NCBI GenBank assembly: GCA_036897485.1
Contig: JAYMTF010001812.1
Location: 1 to 21,187 of the forward strand
Length of the DNA: 21,187 bases
DNA from: Pelargonium nanum
Taxonomy: Eukaryota > Streptophyta > Magnoliopsida > Geraniales > Geraniaceae
Direction of reading: 5' to 3'
Shown: in pieces, positions 8,088 to 19,100 of the stretch
Layout: each line of letters starts with the position of its first letter
How positions within the stretch are numbered: position 1 is the first letter of the stretch
Notes under the pieces: model-generated
Told to the model about the DNA's origin: nothing
Database searches by the model: none
Seen by the model: only the letters and a program-made list of their open reading frames with translations
Program-made: the position numbers and the translations under genes

Positions 8088-9540
8088 TTCTTGAATAGTG
8101 TAACGTGAAAGAACTATATGTAATTTATGTGTAAGATGAGATGAAAGTTGGTATTGTGATGACAAGTCTGTTTTAGTGATCGAGTCCAGCTCACATTCAT
8201 GGAGGGAGTTACTTTCTAGGCACAACTACTAACAAGTTTGTGCCTGTGACTGTTGCATTCAAAAACCACATGGCTGGTGCTATTATCACAAAAAGAAAAC
8301 TTTGGAGAACCAGACATTTTATTATAGTTAACATGCATTTACTTCTATTCTCTTTATTTGTACACGTACCCATTTGAGTTGGTCTTGTGAACATCCATAT
8401 CTCATTTACATATGTAGAGTCGACACATTTTGTGTTTGAGCTCCTACATTTGGTAATCAGGTCATATTCGGGTTGGTCGTGTTCGTGTTAGTTGTATGGT
8501 ATTGTGTCAACAAGACTCATTTAATTATTGTGTCAAATGCGTCATGTTCGTGTTGGGTCGTGCAACACACAACAACTTTCAACACAACATGCATGCACGA
8601 ATTGACAGCTCTCTCTCTATATGTGAATAACTTGAACAAAATGATAACTAAAAGTATCTATTTAATTTCTTTCAAGTGGTCATGAACGCAATTTGATTGT
8701 AATGTATCCAATGTGATTATCAAGGGGAAAAAATATAATGTCATGCTACAAGTTTGATAGAAAAATATATGATCATGTCCCGATACCTATAAGTCACTCG
8801 CTAGTTATTGCCAACACATGTTTCGAGTTGTTACATCAATGTCTGAGAGAGTTCATGTCAAAATTGGTCAACAGATAATTTGATCAGACGAAACTTGCTC
8901 AATGAGAGTTTGCTTCAAGAGGCACACCTCCTAGAGCGGAACCTAAGAACTTTCTCTAAGGAGCTTGATTTCCTGGCAACATCCTAGGACTCTAGGAATT
9001 TGCTTCAAGGTCCAATCTCGTCGCAACCTAATTTCTCGTCTCAACAAAACGTCTTTCTTCGGAAAGTGGAAAATCACTAATTACCTCAATTTTTTTCATC
9101 GTTTTTGTGTTCTTCAACATCGCAACCAAGATTCTTCCGATCCAGGGCGGGGTTATGCGATCTAGGAAACTAGAGTGCCAAACCATTGAAGTGAGGCTTC
9201 TAGGGATATTAGATATTCCCTGCATGGTATAATCACAACCTAGGGTTTGGAAATTTTACATTTTGAATAAACTAATACAACAATAGTGTGTAATGTATAG
9301 TGTAGCTTAGGCTTCATTTAATTATTAGGTACGTGTTTTGACTTGGTGAACATGGTCATTAACCACTAATTAATTATTTTCACGTAGCCTAGCCACAATC
9401 TAGAACTAACAACAGTAGAGCCGGCACAACTATAATTATTTTTATATGAAATCCGTTCTTTAGTCAGTTTTATTTTGAAGGTTAGTCTGTTTTTATTAAT
9501 GCTCAAATGATCCCAATTTGGACCACTACATGCATCTAAA
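8088..9540. other. Intergenic, AT-rich, with a possible degraded repeat at 8455-8590
   Basis: No host gene is recognisable. The stretch 8455-8590 has repeated cgtgttcgtgtt / ggtcgtg motifs and phrases like attgtgtcaa, a style I associate with dispersed plant repeats of uncertain class. Bases 8880-9240 are less AT-rich and contain short open stretches (for example 8965-9165, + strand) without any family resemblance I can name; they may be a decayed transposon or gene fragment. Confidence 0.35.
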
Positions 9541-9554
9541 TTATTTTTTAATTA

Positions 9555-10184
9555 AAAAAAAAAACTAGGGTTTGTGTCTCTCTTTCTCTCTGCCGTTTAG
9601 AGAGTCGAATAGAGTTTTTGTTTGACTACGGATGCTCTTGATTTCAAAGTGGCGGCAGTCTCTTGATTTTGCATATAACAAATTGTGGTCTTTCTCGTTC
9701 TGATAGCGAGTATTTTGCAGATTTGCGGCGTAGATTCGCGGTATATTTTTTTTATTGGCGTTCGGGGCAACAATAGACGATTGCAAAAAAAGAGAAGGTG
9801 GCTTGGAAGGTGATGATCTGGTCAGAGTCATCGGATCATACTTTGAGTTTGTTGTCGGATCAGATGGCATACACAATGGTGACGGGAGGCGGTTGGCAGA
9901 GCACTTCATGTGATAAGCTTAAACTTCAAGTGCAATCGTTGTCAGTTGTTCGTACTATTCAGACCAGTGAGAAAGGATTTCCCAGTGCCTTTGCTTTGAT
10001 TCATTATGACATCATGTCTCATTTAGCTAATTTTAATTGTGTTCGGTTTGCTTGTTTTAGATTTGAGGTCATTAGAGTTATTTACTTATTAGCTAGATCA
10101 TCTGTTACTATGTTTTGGATTGATAATGAAGTTGGAGTTTCATGTTCGTCTCTTTCGCTAGAGTTTGTATTGGTCACTATTTAA
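9555..10184 (+). other. Leader-like segment followed by an unrecognised 128-codon open frame
   Basis: An A tract is followed by actagggtttgtg (9564-9576, a telo-box-like motif) and a CT-rich run, the look of a plant 5' leader. Downstream, 9798-10184 is open for 128 codons. It begins with GTG; the first ATG is at 9813. The peptide (…KVMIWSESSDHTLSLLSDQ…) matches no family I know, and its later part (…LANFNCVRFACFRFEVIR…) reads like AT-rich non-coding sequence. It may be the 5' end of a retroposon or a dead gene. Similar telo-box leaders occur at 20901-21076. I would not treat it as a working gene without transcript evidence. Confidence 0.3.
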
Positions 10185-11663
10185 TTTAATATAAACTTCT
10201 TGAATTCTTTAAAAAATAATAATTTTTAATTAGGCCAGTTGGTGGAGTTAGTAAGTAACAAGTATTTTTTCTTGTCATTTTTTATCAACCATTAATTAAT
10301 ACCATTTCGGGTTACCGTTGAAATCACGGAGCTAATAATCAATCATTGTAGTAAATCCAAAACAAACAAACAAAAAATTGAAAGGTAGTAAAAGTAGTTT
10401 CTAGAGGAAATACCAAATGCATAGGTAAAGTTTAGAGATAGAGCCATTAATTAATTCCGACTATTTTGTTCTTCATACAATTAATGATTTTTTCGTGATT
10501 CCATAGAAAAATGAAAGAAAACGAGAATGTATTATTTATTGTTCAAGTAAATGCAGCTGTGCTTCAATTTGGATTGCATTTCCCATAGCCAACATATGGG
10601 AAATATAAATTCTCAACGGCTACATTTCAATTTTCATTTGGTAGTAATAAATGTGGAATAGTTTCCAACACAAAACTCGATTTTAGTAATGTTATATTTC
10701 TCAAATATTGTAAGAAGAATTATTTGTATAAATTGACGTGTCAATTAATAAGCCATGACACATAAATTATTTCATTAATGATATGACATAATCACAACAT
10801 GTCACAAAAATTCATAGAAAGGCGACGGTATCAATTTAATTTTAAACAAACAAAAATAACACACACATATATATGTCAATGTGCCACTTTGTACAAGAAA
10901 TTTGTTCGAAATTTGAGACATTTAGCATTTTGCTTAGATCAATATTGTATTACATCTCATCTTCATGGTGCAATTGATAACAAAAAACAAAACGAAAAAA
11001 TAAATAAATAATTTATATATTTATTTTAACATAATACATCGCGCTACATTTCAAATTCACGGTTCGAAATATTAGGTGAGATTTTGACAAATACATCAAA
11101 GTTATTTAACGTACGTTATAATTTATGACAAAACTCTGCAAGTTATATTAATGGGTACCACCAAATTAATATATAACACATGAACTAGCATCAAAACTTC
11201 AATTAACTATGGAACACTTGTAATGTAAGATTTTTAACTAACATTACAATACAAACAATCATAAATTGAAATTGTTTTTTTATAATCATTTTGGAAGGGT
11301 GTTCAAAACTTAAAATTGAAGTAAGGAGAGTTGTATGATGCATATATAACACAATTGACAATACCCACTTTATGGAAGGTACTAAATGCAAAAGAGAATA
11401 AAAGAATAGTAAGGAAAGTGAAGTTGGTTGATTAGGTTGATTCAGCTACCAAACCTTACTAACATTGGGAAGGCCTACTCTCAATTTTGACTTTATATGC
11501 TTCCAATCTCACAATAATTATTGCCAACTGGTTTCATCCAAATCTCATAACAAAGGCCTTTTTTCTGAGGTTATACTATATTTTGTAAGATTACATCAGT
11601 ATCATGCAAGTCAATACTCTAATTCGATTCAAATTTGACCCATAATGTATTCTTTTTAGGAAT
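10185..11663. other. AT-rich intergenic stretch, nothing recognised
   Basis: Short ORFs on both strands (such as 10799-11011 and 11203-11391) are Lys/Ile/His-rich and show no domain. No direct repeats, inverted ends or RNA motifs stand out. Confidence 0.5.
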
Positions 11664-11682
11664 TTGGTAATTGCGATCATAG

Positions 11683-11845
11683 GTCTTTTTTTATCAGCAA
11701 CGAGACATCATACTCGAACTAACAATGTTTCTCACTCTCTTTGGGAGCGTCACCCTAAATCCCACCACATATCGTTGACAAGGAGGTCGAACTTGAGACC
11801 TCAAAGGAAATCTAAAGTAGTATTAACCACTTGGCCCAACATGTC
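11683..11845 (-). mobile_element. tRNA-derived SINE with perfect 19 bp target-site duplication
   Basis: The direct repeat ttggtaattgcgatcatag occurs unchanged at 11664-11682 and 11846-11864. The 163 bp between them, read on the - strand, begins gacatgttgggccaagtgg, contains a B-box-like agttcgacctcc (complement of 11783-11794) about 35 bases after an A-box-like gggccaagtggtt (complement of 11826-11838), and ends gctgataaaaaaag. An internal RNA polymerase III promoter plus an A-rich end plus a long duplication identifies a SINE mobilised by LINE machinery. The intact duplication suggests a fairly young insertion. Confidence 0.85.
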
Positions 11846-11864
11846 TTGGTAATTGCGATCATAG

Positions 11865-13375
11865 TTAATAAATGACTTAATAAACTTGTTAACTAGTTTT
11901 GAGATGACCAAATAACTCACTAATGTAATCTTTTCTTTCCATCACAACAAATTATCCTATTTAGAACAAGAATTTGATGCGTATTCCATTTTAAGAGTTT
12001 GAAGATCAATATAAAATATCAATTCGGTTGTTGTTGATTGAAGCTCAACACTATCACATAAGAAATCAATTTCAAATTGGAATCTATAACATAAGATAGC
12101 TAATGAAACTGAGTTATGGGCATAAATAGGTCCTATAATATGTGTATGACCTCAAATTGTTTACATATATTTGGTTGGATGTCAATTATACAAATTAATG
12201 GCAAAACAATCCAATATATATGTTTTGATATGTATTGTTGTAAATGTAGTATATATATTTATTGTGTGGGCCAGAATAGTTGGAGTAAAAAGGAAAAAAT
12301 GTTTAGAAACATGTGGAATTGGCCCTTGTTTTTGGTTGGGACTTGGGAGTGACATTACATACATTAGTTGCAACTTACAAAAGAAGAGAAGAGGCACACA
12401 AATATCTCAACTTGCTGTAATGTTGTGGGTCATCACATTCACAGTTTGTTGTGGTTATGTTTTGCTTTTGGGGGAAAGGTTTAGTGTAGTGTAGTCTCTA
12501 TGATTGATGTAGATGTGTCAATCTCGGGTTTTGATCGGATTTATTCGGCTTTCGGGTTACATATCGGGTTTCGGTTTTGTGTACAAAGTGAAATTTTTTT
12601 CGGATTTGTTCTATTTGATTCAAAAATTAGTCAGATAGGATAAAATTTTGTGTTCTCACGGGTTGAGGTTCAAATCGCTGACTTTCTATTGAGATGGGTG
12701 GATGGATAGAGATGTACTTAAGTTATTAAGAAATGTTATTGAAAGTGAATGACCATCAACGTACGTTATTGACATTGATACACAATATATACTTTTTGCA
12801 AATATGTGTGCCTCTCTATTTATATATTGTAATACTTAATTGCTTCATAGACAAAGAAGCAGAGAATAGGTGGTCCAAAAGGATGTATCTTTTTGTAGGA
12901 CCAATTGAAGCCAACATGTCCGATTGATGGCTACAATCCAACAAACAAGTTGGTAAATTTTTAAAATACTAACCATATTATATTGGACTTGTAAAATTAT
13001 CTACTCCAGTTCTAAATTAGGTGTAATTTTTATGTAATTTTTGTGTTCTTGAGTGTTAATATTTTTTAGTTTGTTATTCATAAATTGTCAATAAAAATCG
13101 TGTAACAATTTAGTTACCTTAACACATGATCATATTGATACTATAGTATGTATACCGTTCTAACTAATTTTTCTCAAAATAAAAATAAAAACACTTATTT
13201 CGAAACGTACATATTAAAAATATCACCATCACAATTATTAGCTTAGGCTTATGGGCTCTTACAACTTGGGGCTTGGGCCACCCCAAATATTCAACTATTC
13301 TTTGTATTCTTGTTGGGCCTCATCATCAATGAAACCAAGTGAACACCCATTTCTCATTTTTATGCTTTAATTACA
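11865..13375. other. AT-rich intergenic stretch with one cgggttt-rich tract
   Basis: No gene recognised. The + strand ORFs at 12116-12352 and 12171-12494 overlap each other in different frames and read as Cys/Ile-rich noise. Bases 12522-12590 hold repeated cgggttt/cggttt phrases, a degenerate simple repeat. ggttcaaatcg at 12669-12679 looks like a polymerase III B box, but I see no A box, tail or flanking duplication. Confidence 0.4.
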
Positions 13376-13560
13376 TTACTACAAGAAAATTCACCTTTCG
13401 CTACGGTCAACTACAATTGTGGAAAAGCTTATTTGTTGCTATGAAAAGGATTTTCTGTTACAGAAATCCCCACAAAAGCAATCAATAACTCTCAAGACAC
13501 AAATAACATATCCATTGCAACAACTACTAAATGTTGTCGAAGAAAAAAAAAAGTGACAGA
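13376..13560 (+). mobile_element. Possible CACTA-type transposon end or derived fragment
   Basis: The sequence tactacaagaaaattcacc at 13378-13396 resembles the CACTACAAGAAAA terminus of plant En/Spm (CACTA) elements, and the following cgctacggtcaactac has the subterminal flavour of such elements. The leading C is replaced by T, and the matching inverted end (ttttcttgtagtg) is not present downstream, so this would be a truncated relic. Similarity is to the terminal motif only. Confidence 0.35.
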
Positions 13561-14622
13561 CTTGTCTGTAGTTCATAGTTGAAAGTTACATATGATAATT
13601 AATTTTTGTTTTACATAATTCAACTACATAGTGCAATGATATATTCGTCAGTACATGCAAGAATCAAAAGACGAAGAGCTTGAACTACTAACCCCCATAC
13701 TCAACCAAAGAGAGTAAGTAAAACTCTTAATACGCAAAATAGTATATGTGAAACTAACTAGTTTGTCCTAAAAACAACCAAATTTCAAGCAAGCCAAATG
13801 TGCCCCAAGACAATAGGGCTCAGCACAACTCCCAATTACCTTAGGCTTTTTTTGAAGTGTTGTTCGAGTCATCAATGAGACGAGATTTTCGACATTAGAT
13901 TCTCAAAATATGCACGAAAGGCAGACGATGGTACTCTTGGGAGTATTCCTTGAACTTGAACGAGAATACTTGTCGAAGTTGACGTGGTGCTCAGTCAACG
14001 TGGCGCTTGGATAACATGTGTTATTAGTCATTTTTTAATCGAATTGTGATATTTCACGTAAAAACGGATATATTTTAGAATTTCATTTCCATCGTTCTGT
14101 ATCCTTTCACCTAAGAGTTCTTTTGACTATAGAGTTTCTAACAAAACACCATGCTTGAATAGTTATAATTATGATAATAAATAGATAAATAAAGCAATCC
14201 TTGTTTCAAAGAAAAAAGCAATCCTAGAATATAAAATAAGATATGAAACAGCAGAAGTTCAACAATGTTAGGCTTGGGTGAGCTGGAAGGAAATGGGTGG
14301 ACACGCTTGACGCTAATCAAATTGATGCATTTAACCAACAGATTTTAAAGTTTATCGAACTGAAGTCAACAATCATTGGTACATCTTAAATGCGTTTGTA
14401 CTTGGCTGAGTGACTAATAAGCAAACTAGCTCAATAGTCAGTCTTGACTCTTGACTTATGTGCCAACTTATTTACCAAAATAAAATTTAACATCCCTCAA
14501 ATTTTTTAGGATACATACAAAATTATATATATATATATATATATATATTTTCACATGTATTCTTATTCTAATATAAACGCCTTTTTTCGTTGTTCATAAA
14601 TTTTAAGTAATGTCCATACCAT
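13561..14622. other. AT-rich intergenic stretch with a TA microsatellite
   Basis: No coding or RNA signal. The only clear structure is a perfect (TA)n run at about 14524-14549, a common mutable microsatellite. The - strand ORF at 14138-14338 is Leu/Ser/Tyr-rich noise. Confidence 0.5.
14524..14549. repeat. TA microsatellite
   Basis: About 13 uninterrupted TA dinucleotides followed by a short T run. Such tracts vary in length between individuals. Confidence 0.9.
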
Positions 14623-14632
14623 AAACTAATTA

Positions 14633-14781
14633 TCAAGACACATTGGACCAAATGGTTTAAGCGATTAGGATTTTCTTTGAGGTCTTGGGTTCGAACCTCT
14701 TTACTTGACGGTATGAGGTGAGGTATTTGGGTTAAAGGGGAGAGGTACCCCTGTTGTGTAGCTCAATTAATAAAATAAATA
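14633..14781 (+). mobile_element. tRNA-derived SINE, + strand
   Basis: The element contains an A-box-like tggaccaaatggttta (14644-14659) and, about 30 bases later, a textbook B box gggttcgaacct (14687-14698), then a unique body and an A-rich end (aataaaataaataaa). The 10-mer aaactaatta flanks it at 14623-14632 and 14782-14791. Its head matches the SINE at 11683-11845 in order and spacing (ttggNccaaNtggtt, ctttgaggtct, ttcgaNcctc), but the bodies differ, so the two share a head and belong to related subfamilies. The B box alone could suggest a tRNA, but no cloverleaf can be drawn. Confidence 0.75.
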
Positions 14782-14791
14782 AAACTAATTA

Positions 14792-15530
14792 GTATCTCAT
14801 AAGTTTGTTACAATGCATATGCATGAGAATAGAAGAATATACAACATTAACTTTTTATTATTTTTTTTTCTCAAAATGAAAAACAAAATACTTATTTTGA
14901 GACTAATTGAGTATTTATTTACATATAATCAAAAAATATAACACAATTTATTTTTAGTTTAAGTCTAACCAAACTAATAAAGTCATGAAATTTTGTATTA
15001 ACAAAAAAAAACTTCTGCATACCTTAATGAATTTGTGAGTCAACCAACCTTATTGGAACCAATTTGAAATCCAAGTTTTCAAGGAGATATCATAATATAA
15101 CTTAATGTTGCCAAGTAGTTCTAAACTTAACTTCCTTACTCTCTTGATTATAAATAAATGTAGTGATTATGGTTTTGAGTTTTGACAATGCAAAAGAGGC
15201 AATAGTGGAAACCATCAAATTGTTGTCATTTCACTTTACCTTTAATTTTCCATGTGAGTGAGTGAGGTATATAAGCATCATTGCAACAAAATGAAAGGGT
15301 CTACAAAAAGGGTCCCATTTTGATATTACAAATCGCCTGATTTGGACATCTCTGGACTAATCGAATAACACCAATAATGTCATGCACCTCAATAAACCAA
15401 ACCTAACTTTTACCTACATTTGCTACCTATATACATACAACATGACTCCCAATCCATCATTCCACACTTGAGGTCTGAGGAACGACCATCAGTGTTGGTA
15501 CATTTGCTGATAAATAAGTACAAAAACGAC
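14792..15530. other. AT-rich intergenic stretch downstream of the AFR-like gene
   Basis: I see nothing specific apart from generic AT-rich sequence. The + strand ORF at 15420-15611 has no domain and overlaps the likely 3' UTR of the - strand gene. Confidence 0.45.
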
Positions 15531-16007
15531 ATATCTATCCATTTATGTATTTGTATTCATAGAGCAATGCCATGCCCAAATCATATCAATCAAGGCAGAG
15601 AACAGAACTAAGAATATATACATTTTTTTTGTTGTTGAAAACCCCCACTTCCCCTAAGTCAGAGTCAGAGTTAGAGTCAGTTACATAATACAATCAACCA
15701 AGCTTTGAAAGAAATTCCCCAGGACTTCTTGGTTATCAGTTTCACACATTATATCTACATAAGTTACTGTTCTCTACCAAAATCTAAGGACCTCCTTCTA
15801 TAAACTCAACACATACATACTAGCCACTAATTAATCTACCATACCATGCCCCCCTGCCCGGTTGGGGAGAAAACAAGCCACTACCACCGCCACTACAACA
15901 TATCATATCTTACATACTTCACTTGGGGAGGGAGGGAAGAGGATTTCCGGGTAATACTAGTACTATCTGTTAGCATCAACAACCAATCTCCACTTTGCTC
16001 TAGTAGT
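15531..16007 (-). other. Probable 3' UTR of the AFR-like gene
   Basis: Downstream of the stop codon on the - strand, the sequence stays less AT-rich than true intergenic DNA here and includes T/G-rich and UGUA-type elements. It reaches an A-rich stretch (complement of about 15535-15560, atacaaatacataaat) that would suit a plant near-upstream poly(A) element. A hexamer, agtcag with one variant, is repeated four times at 15657-15680 (+ strand). No canonical AATAAA is visible, so the end is a guess. Confidence 0.4.
15657..15680. repeat. Hexanucleotide repeat, four units
   Basis: Four adjoining units agtcag, agtcag, agttag, agtcag within the presumed 3' UTR of the AFR-like gene. Confidence 0.85.
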
Positions 16008-18885
16008 TCATTTGCACACGGTGGTCTTCATTCTCTTTGCTGCCTGAACAAACCCCACAATAACCTGCAGCTCGTCCATTTGCTTCACCAAAAAATGAAT
16101 ACGTTTTTTAAAAGATCAATATGGTAATCAAAAAAATTAAAAAGTTACTAATGTTTATAAATATAAGAGTTATAGGAAGAGTATTTAAACAACAGAAATA
16201 ATCATCAAGTCCCTTGAAATGTAAGAATACCTGTGACATGAAATGCCTTTGAACAACATCAATTAATTGCTCTCTAGATGGGTTGGGGATAGAGTCCACC
16301 TACAAAATTCCAACTACAAGTTCATTAACGTGGCAAACAATACGAATAGATCGTGAATTTGCCTTTATTAAGACACTCACAAGGTTAAAGTGTTGCAAAT
16401 ATCTCCACAAAGCAGCCATCTCCAGTTTGCTAAGATCAACCTTCTACACAGGAAGTTGTAAAGTAAATAGTCAAAAACTAAACCAACAAAACACTCTGCA
16501 GCATGTCTTCATAAAAGTAAGACAAGAAACAAAGGAAAATAAAGAGCATAAAAAGATATACCAAGGACCCACGGGGAGTCGAAACAGATCCCTTAGACTG
16601 TGAATCACAAGAGAGAGATCTGCTCATAGTCTTGTGAGATGACCCGGATGATTTGTGCGTTCTATGCCTTGATCTATGGGACTTCTGAGTGTCATCAGAT
16701 GCTGGGAATAAGACAGCACAAACAGAATTAAAAAAGATGATGGGGCCAAGAAAATTTAAAAGGTGTGACAACAGAGCATTTAGCAATAGTAAAAGCAAAT
16801 GGTGAAGACTCGGATCCTATGTACCAACCTCAACTACTTTTCAATAAAACATACTGCTCCAAACCCACAATCATAAACCTCCAAGCTGATAATAATTCAA
16901 TATAAGATTGGAGGATAAGGCTCATCACACTAGTAGTAGCTAGTGACAAGTGGTAGTCACACTTGTAGCAGTCAGTGACTAGTACAATTTAGTAGGGATA
17001 TCATATGATATAAGTTTACATCCAAAACTCATTGGGAAGGCAATCTTCCTACAAATAGCAGGCCAGGCAATGCCAAAGAGATCCACGGATTCACAAAACT
17101 CATGTACTCTTCACTAAGATTTAGTACCGAAACAAGGTTTTGAGACGGTCTTTTCCTAACATGACGTTTGGTGATGTGATTACTGAATTTTATGAAATTG
17201 AATGTACAAGCCAACTCACCCATATCAGATCCATTCCATGGAATGTTCTCAAATTCAAGGTCATCATCTTCCTCATTACCAGTAGGAGCTTCAATCACAC
17301 TAAGGGCATTTCTTTGCAGCTTCACTTCTATTCCATTTGTTAAAACCTGTTACCAATAGGACTATCATGTACCATAATCATCTTATCAAAAGCTTAGCAA
17401 AACAATGGGTAGCACGAAGTAAACAGATGACTCTGTGAGTAACAGAATGATATTAGAACAGGAAAAGAGAGAATAAAAGGATGAAATCCAAATCTCATTA
17501 GTAAATAAATTGACTTTCATATCAAGGATAATCAATGAGTACCTAACTGAGACATTGATGATAATCAGGATTCAGAACTAGAATCAATTAAATCATTGAA
17601 TTGTCTTTCTAGACCAGGGATCAAGAGGAATTTAAAATAAATAAAAAAGAATCATGCACCTAAAAGGAATTATACACCCTTGTTATGGACTGGTACTAAG
17701 ATCAAGTCCTAGACATTAAATAGTTAAATGTAATTATAAATGTAAGAAAAACAATAGATTGTTAAATGGATTTATCATCTCGAGAAGTTCACAAAATGCA
17801 GCACAGGGAAATACTGGAATAGAGATGCAACAATCATCAGCAACCTTCTGATGCATACAAAGTAAAAATCAGAATTTATGATAATTGTCTTTAAATCCAA
17901 TCTCAAGTGCTCTGCATCATCCTCCATTCATGTAATATATGTGTGTAAATGAAATAGCAGGCACAAAAGAACCAACCAAAAGAATCTTTAGGGAGTCTAT
18001 AGTAGTGGAAAATTGCTAAGCAAAACCTAACTGAATAGCAAATCAGTAAAAGATAATTCCTTAAAATTATGCAACAAGTGGAGGACAACAGAAACCTCAA
18101 TGTATCAGTGGGTCTATGATAAGCACTAAACAAACTGATGATCGGTTACTCTACAGTGATGGTATCAGGTATAAAACCAATTACTAATTAGTAATTAACC
18201 CACAAACATTCCATATCAATTCACATAACAAATCACATACAAAACCGAGAAGGAGCCAATATGGAACAGTGTCAAAGTCACAATAATTAAGCTCAAATAA
18301 ATAAAAACCTTCACATCAAGATCACAAACAATGTCACATTATCAGAAACCCTATCAAATTACCAGATCCACTGATTAAAACTGACATGCAATAAAAACTC
18401 AAAATCATGATAAAACAGCACAAATATCACATATAAATAAATAAAAATGTAGAAGAGTTTAAAAATATTATTTTCCAATTAAGATATAAATGAAACGGAG
18501 CACATAAAACAGAACTTAAAATAATTAAGAAAAAAATAAAACATAACAAAACAAACACAAAACCCAAATCAGCAAATTGACCGGCATTGCTCAAACCACA
18601 TCCAATCTAAACCTTCAAAACACCAATTCAAATTCGAAAGAGACAAAACAGAACACAAAATAATGCAAAATCAGTCCAAATTACCAGCCAATGCCATCCT
18701 CCGAGGCCCACAGCCTTCTTGACCACCCCCTGCAGACCCACGAGCACCGATTTGGTACGGTTATTGCCGGTGACCACCACCTTGGTATGACGTGGCAGCA
18801 CGGAGAGCTCCTCCTCGCTGCTGTCGCCGTAGCTCTGCAGGTGAGAGAACCCGCCATTGACACTACTCTCCATTGCCTCAACCAT
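16008..18885 (-). CDS. AFR1/AFR2: SAP30-like subunit of a Sin3-type histone deacetylase complex (AFR1/AFR2-like), six exons
   Basis: Exons, in transcription order: 18885-18685, 17346-17220, 16701-16562, 16443-16381, 16299-16231, 16082-16008 (stop TGA). All five introns are GT-AG, phases agree, and the product is 224 residues. Start is ATG at 18885 (aaaaATGG context); Met5 is an alternative. Residues 30-110 hold a conserved plant module (LPRHTKVVVTGNNRTKSVL, KKAVGLGGWHWLVLTNGIEV, then acidic GNEEDDDLEFENIPW). Residues 111-155 are Ser/Arg/His-rich and probably disordered. Residues 157-221 (KVDLSKLEMAALWRYLQHF, IPNPSREQLIDVVQRHFMSQ, DELQVIVGFVQAAKR) match the SAP30 Sin3-binding region. In Arabidopsis, AFR1 and AFR2 act in the nucleus in an HDAC complex that dampens FT expression in long days. 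Which paralogue this is cannot be told by eye. The gene looks intact. Confidence 0.92.
17347..18684 (-). other. Intron 1 of the AFR-like gene (1338 bp)
   Basis: The donor is ctg|gtaatt and the acceptor is aacag|gtttta, with an AT-rich interior. It splits the conserved WHWL|VLTNG motif between codons (phase 0). It is by far the longest of the five introns (the others are 518, 118, 81 and 148 bp). Long first introns near the start codon often carry regulatory sequence in plants; I see no inserted element with duplications in it. Confidence 0.85.
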
Positions 18886-19100
18886 TTTTTTTCCGGCTCA
18901 AAAACGAGAGCGAGTCGGAGAACTCGGTGACGAGTCGGGAGTATCAGGACTCAGAATTGCATTGCAGAGCAAGATCATGCATTGCAGAGCAGGAATGTGG
19001 GGGTTTCAGGGGGTAAAGGAGAGAGAAAATTTGGGATTTTTTAGAGAGAGAAAAAAACACAGTGAAGAGAGAGAAAGAGAAAAAAGTATTGTTGTGTGTT
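18886..19100 (-). promoter_or_regulatory. Probable 5' leader of the AFR-like gene, with upstream ORFs and a CT-rich tract
   Basis: On the - strand the region is strongly pyrimidine-rich (complement of the GA runs at 19018-19086), which is common around plant transcription starts. Three upstream ATGs lie between it and the main ATG: 18982-18980 (12 codons, stop at 18944), 18978-18976 (26 codons, stop ending at 18898, 12 bases before the main ATG) and 18962-18960 (three codons). The first two sit in or next to a direct repeat of tgcattgcagagca (18958-18971 and 18978-18991). Upstream ORFs usually lower translation of the main frame. Whether the transcript includes them depends on the start site, which I infer near 19090. 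Confidence 0.55.

Noticed and set aside
12116-12494. Overlapping + strand ORFs of 78 and 107 codons
   Set aside because: They overlap in different frames, have unusual Cys/Ile/Trp composition, and show no family motif or gene context.
14640-14715. Possible tRNA gene suggested by gggttcgaacc
   Set aside because: No acceptor stem or anticodon arm can be paired; the A box, A-rich end and flanking direct repeats identify a SINE.
16926-16975. Local inverted motifs (actagt, caagtg/cacttg) in intron 2 of the AFR-like gene
   Set aside because: The pairs are short and interrupted; no stable long stem or precursor-like hairpin can be drawn.
18681-18881. Alternative-frame ORFs over AFR exon 1 on both strands
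   Set aside because: The frame starting at 18885 continues through correctly phased splice sites into conserved exons; the others do not.
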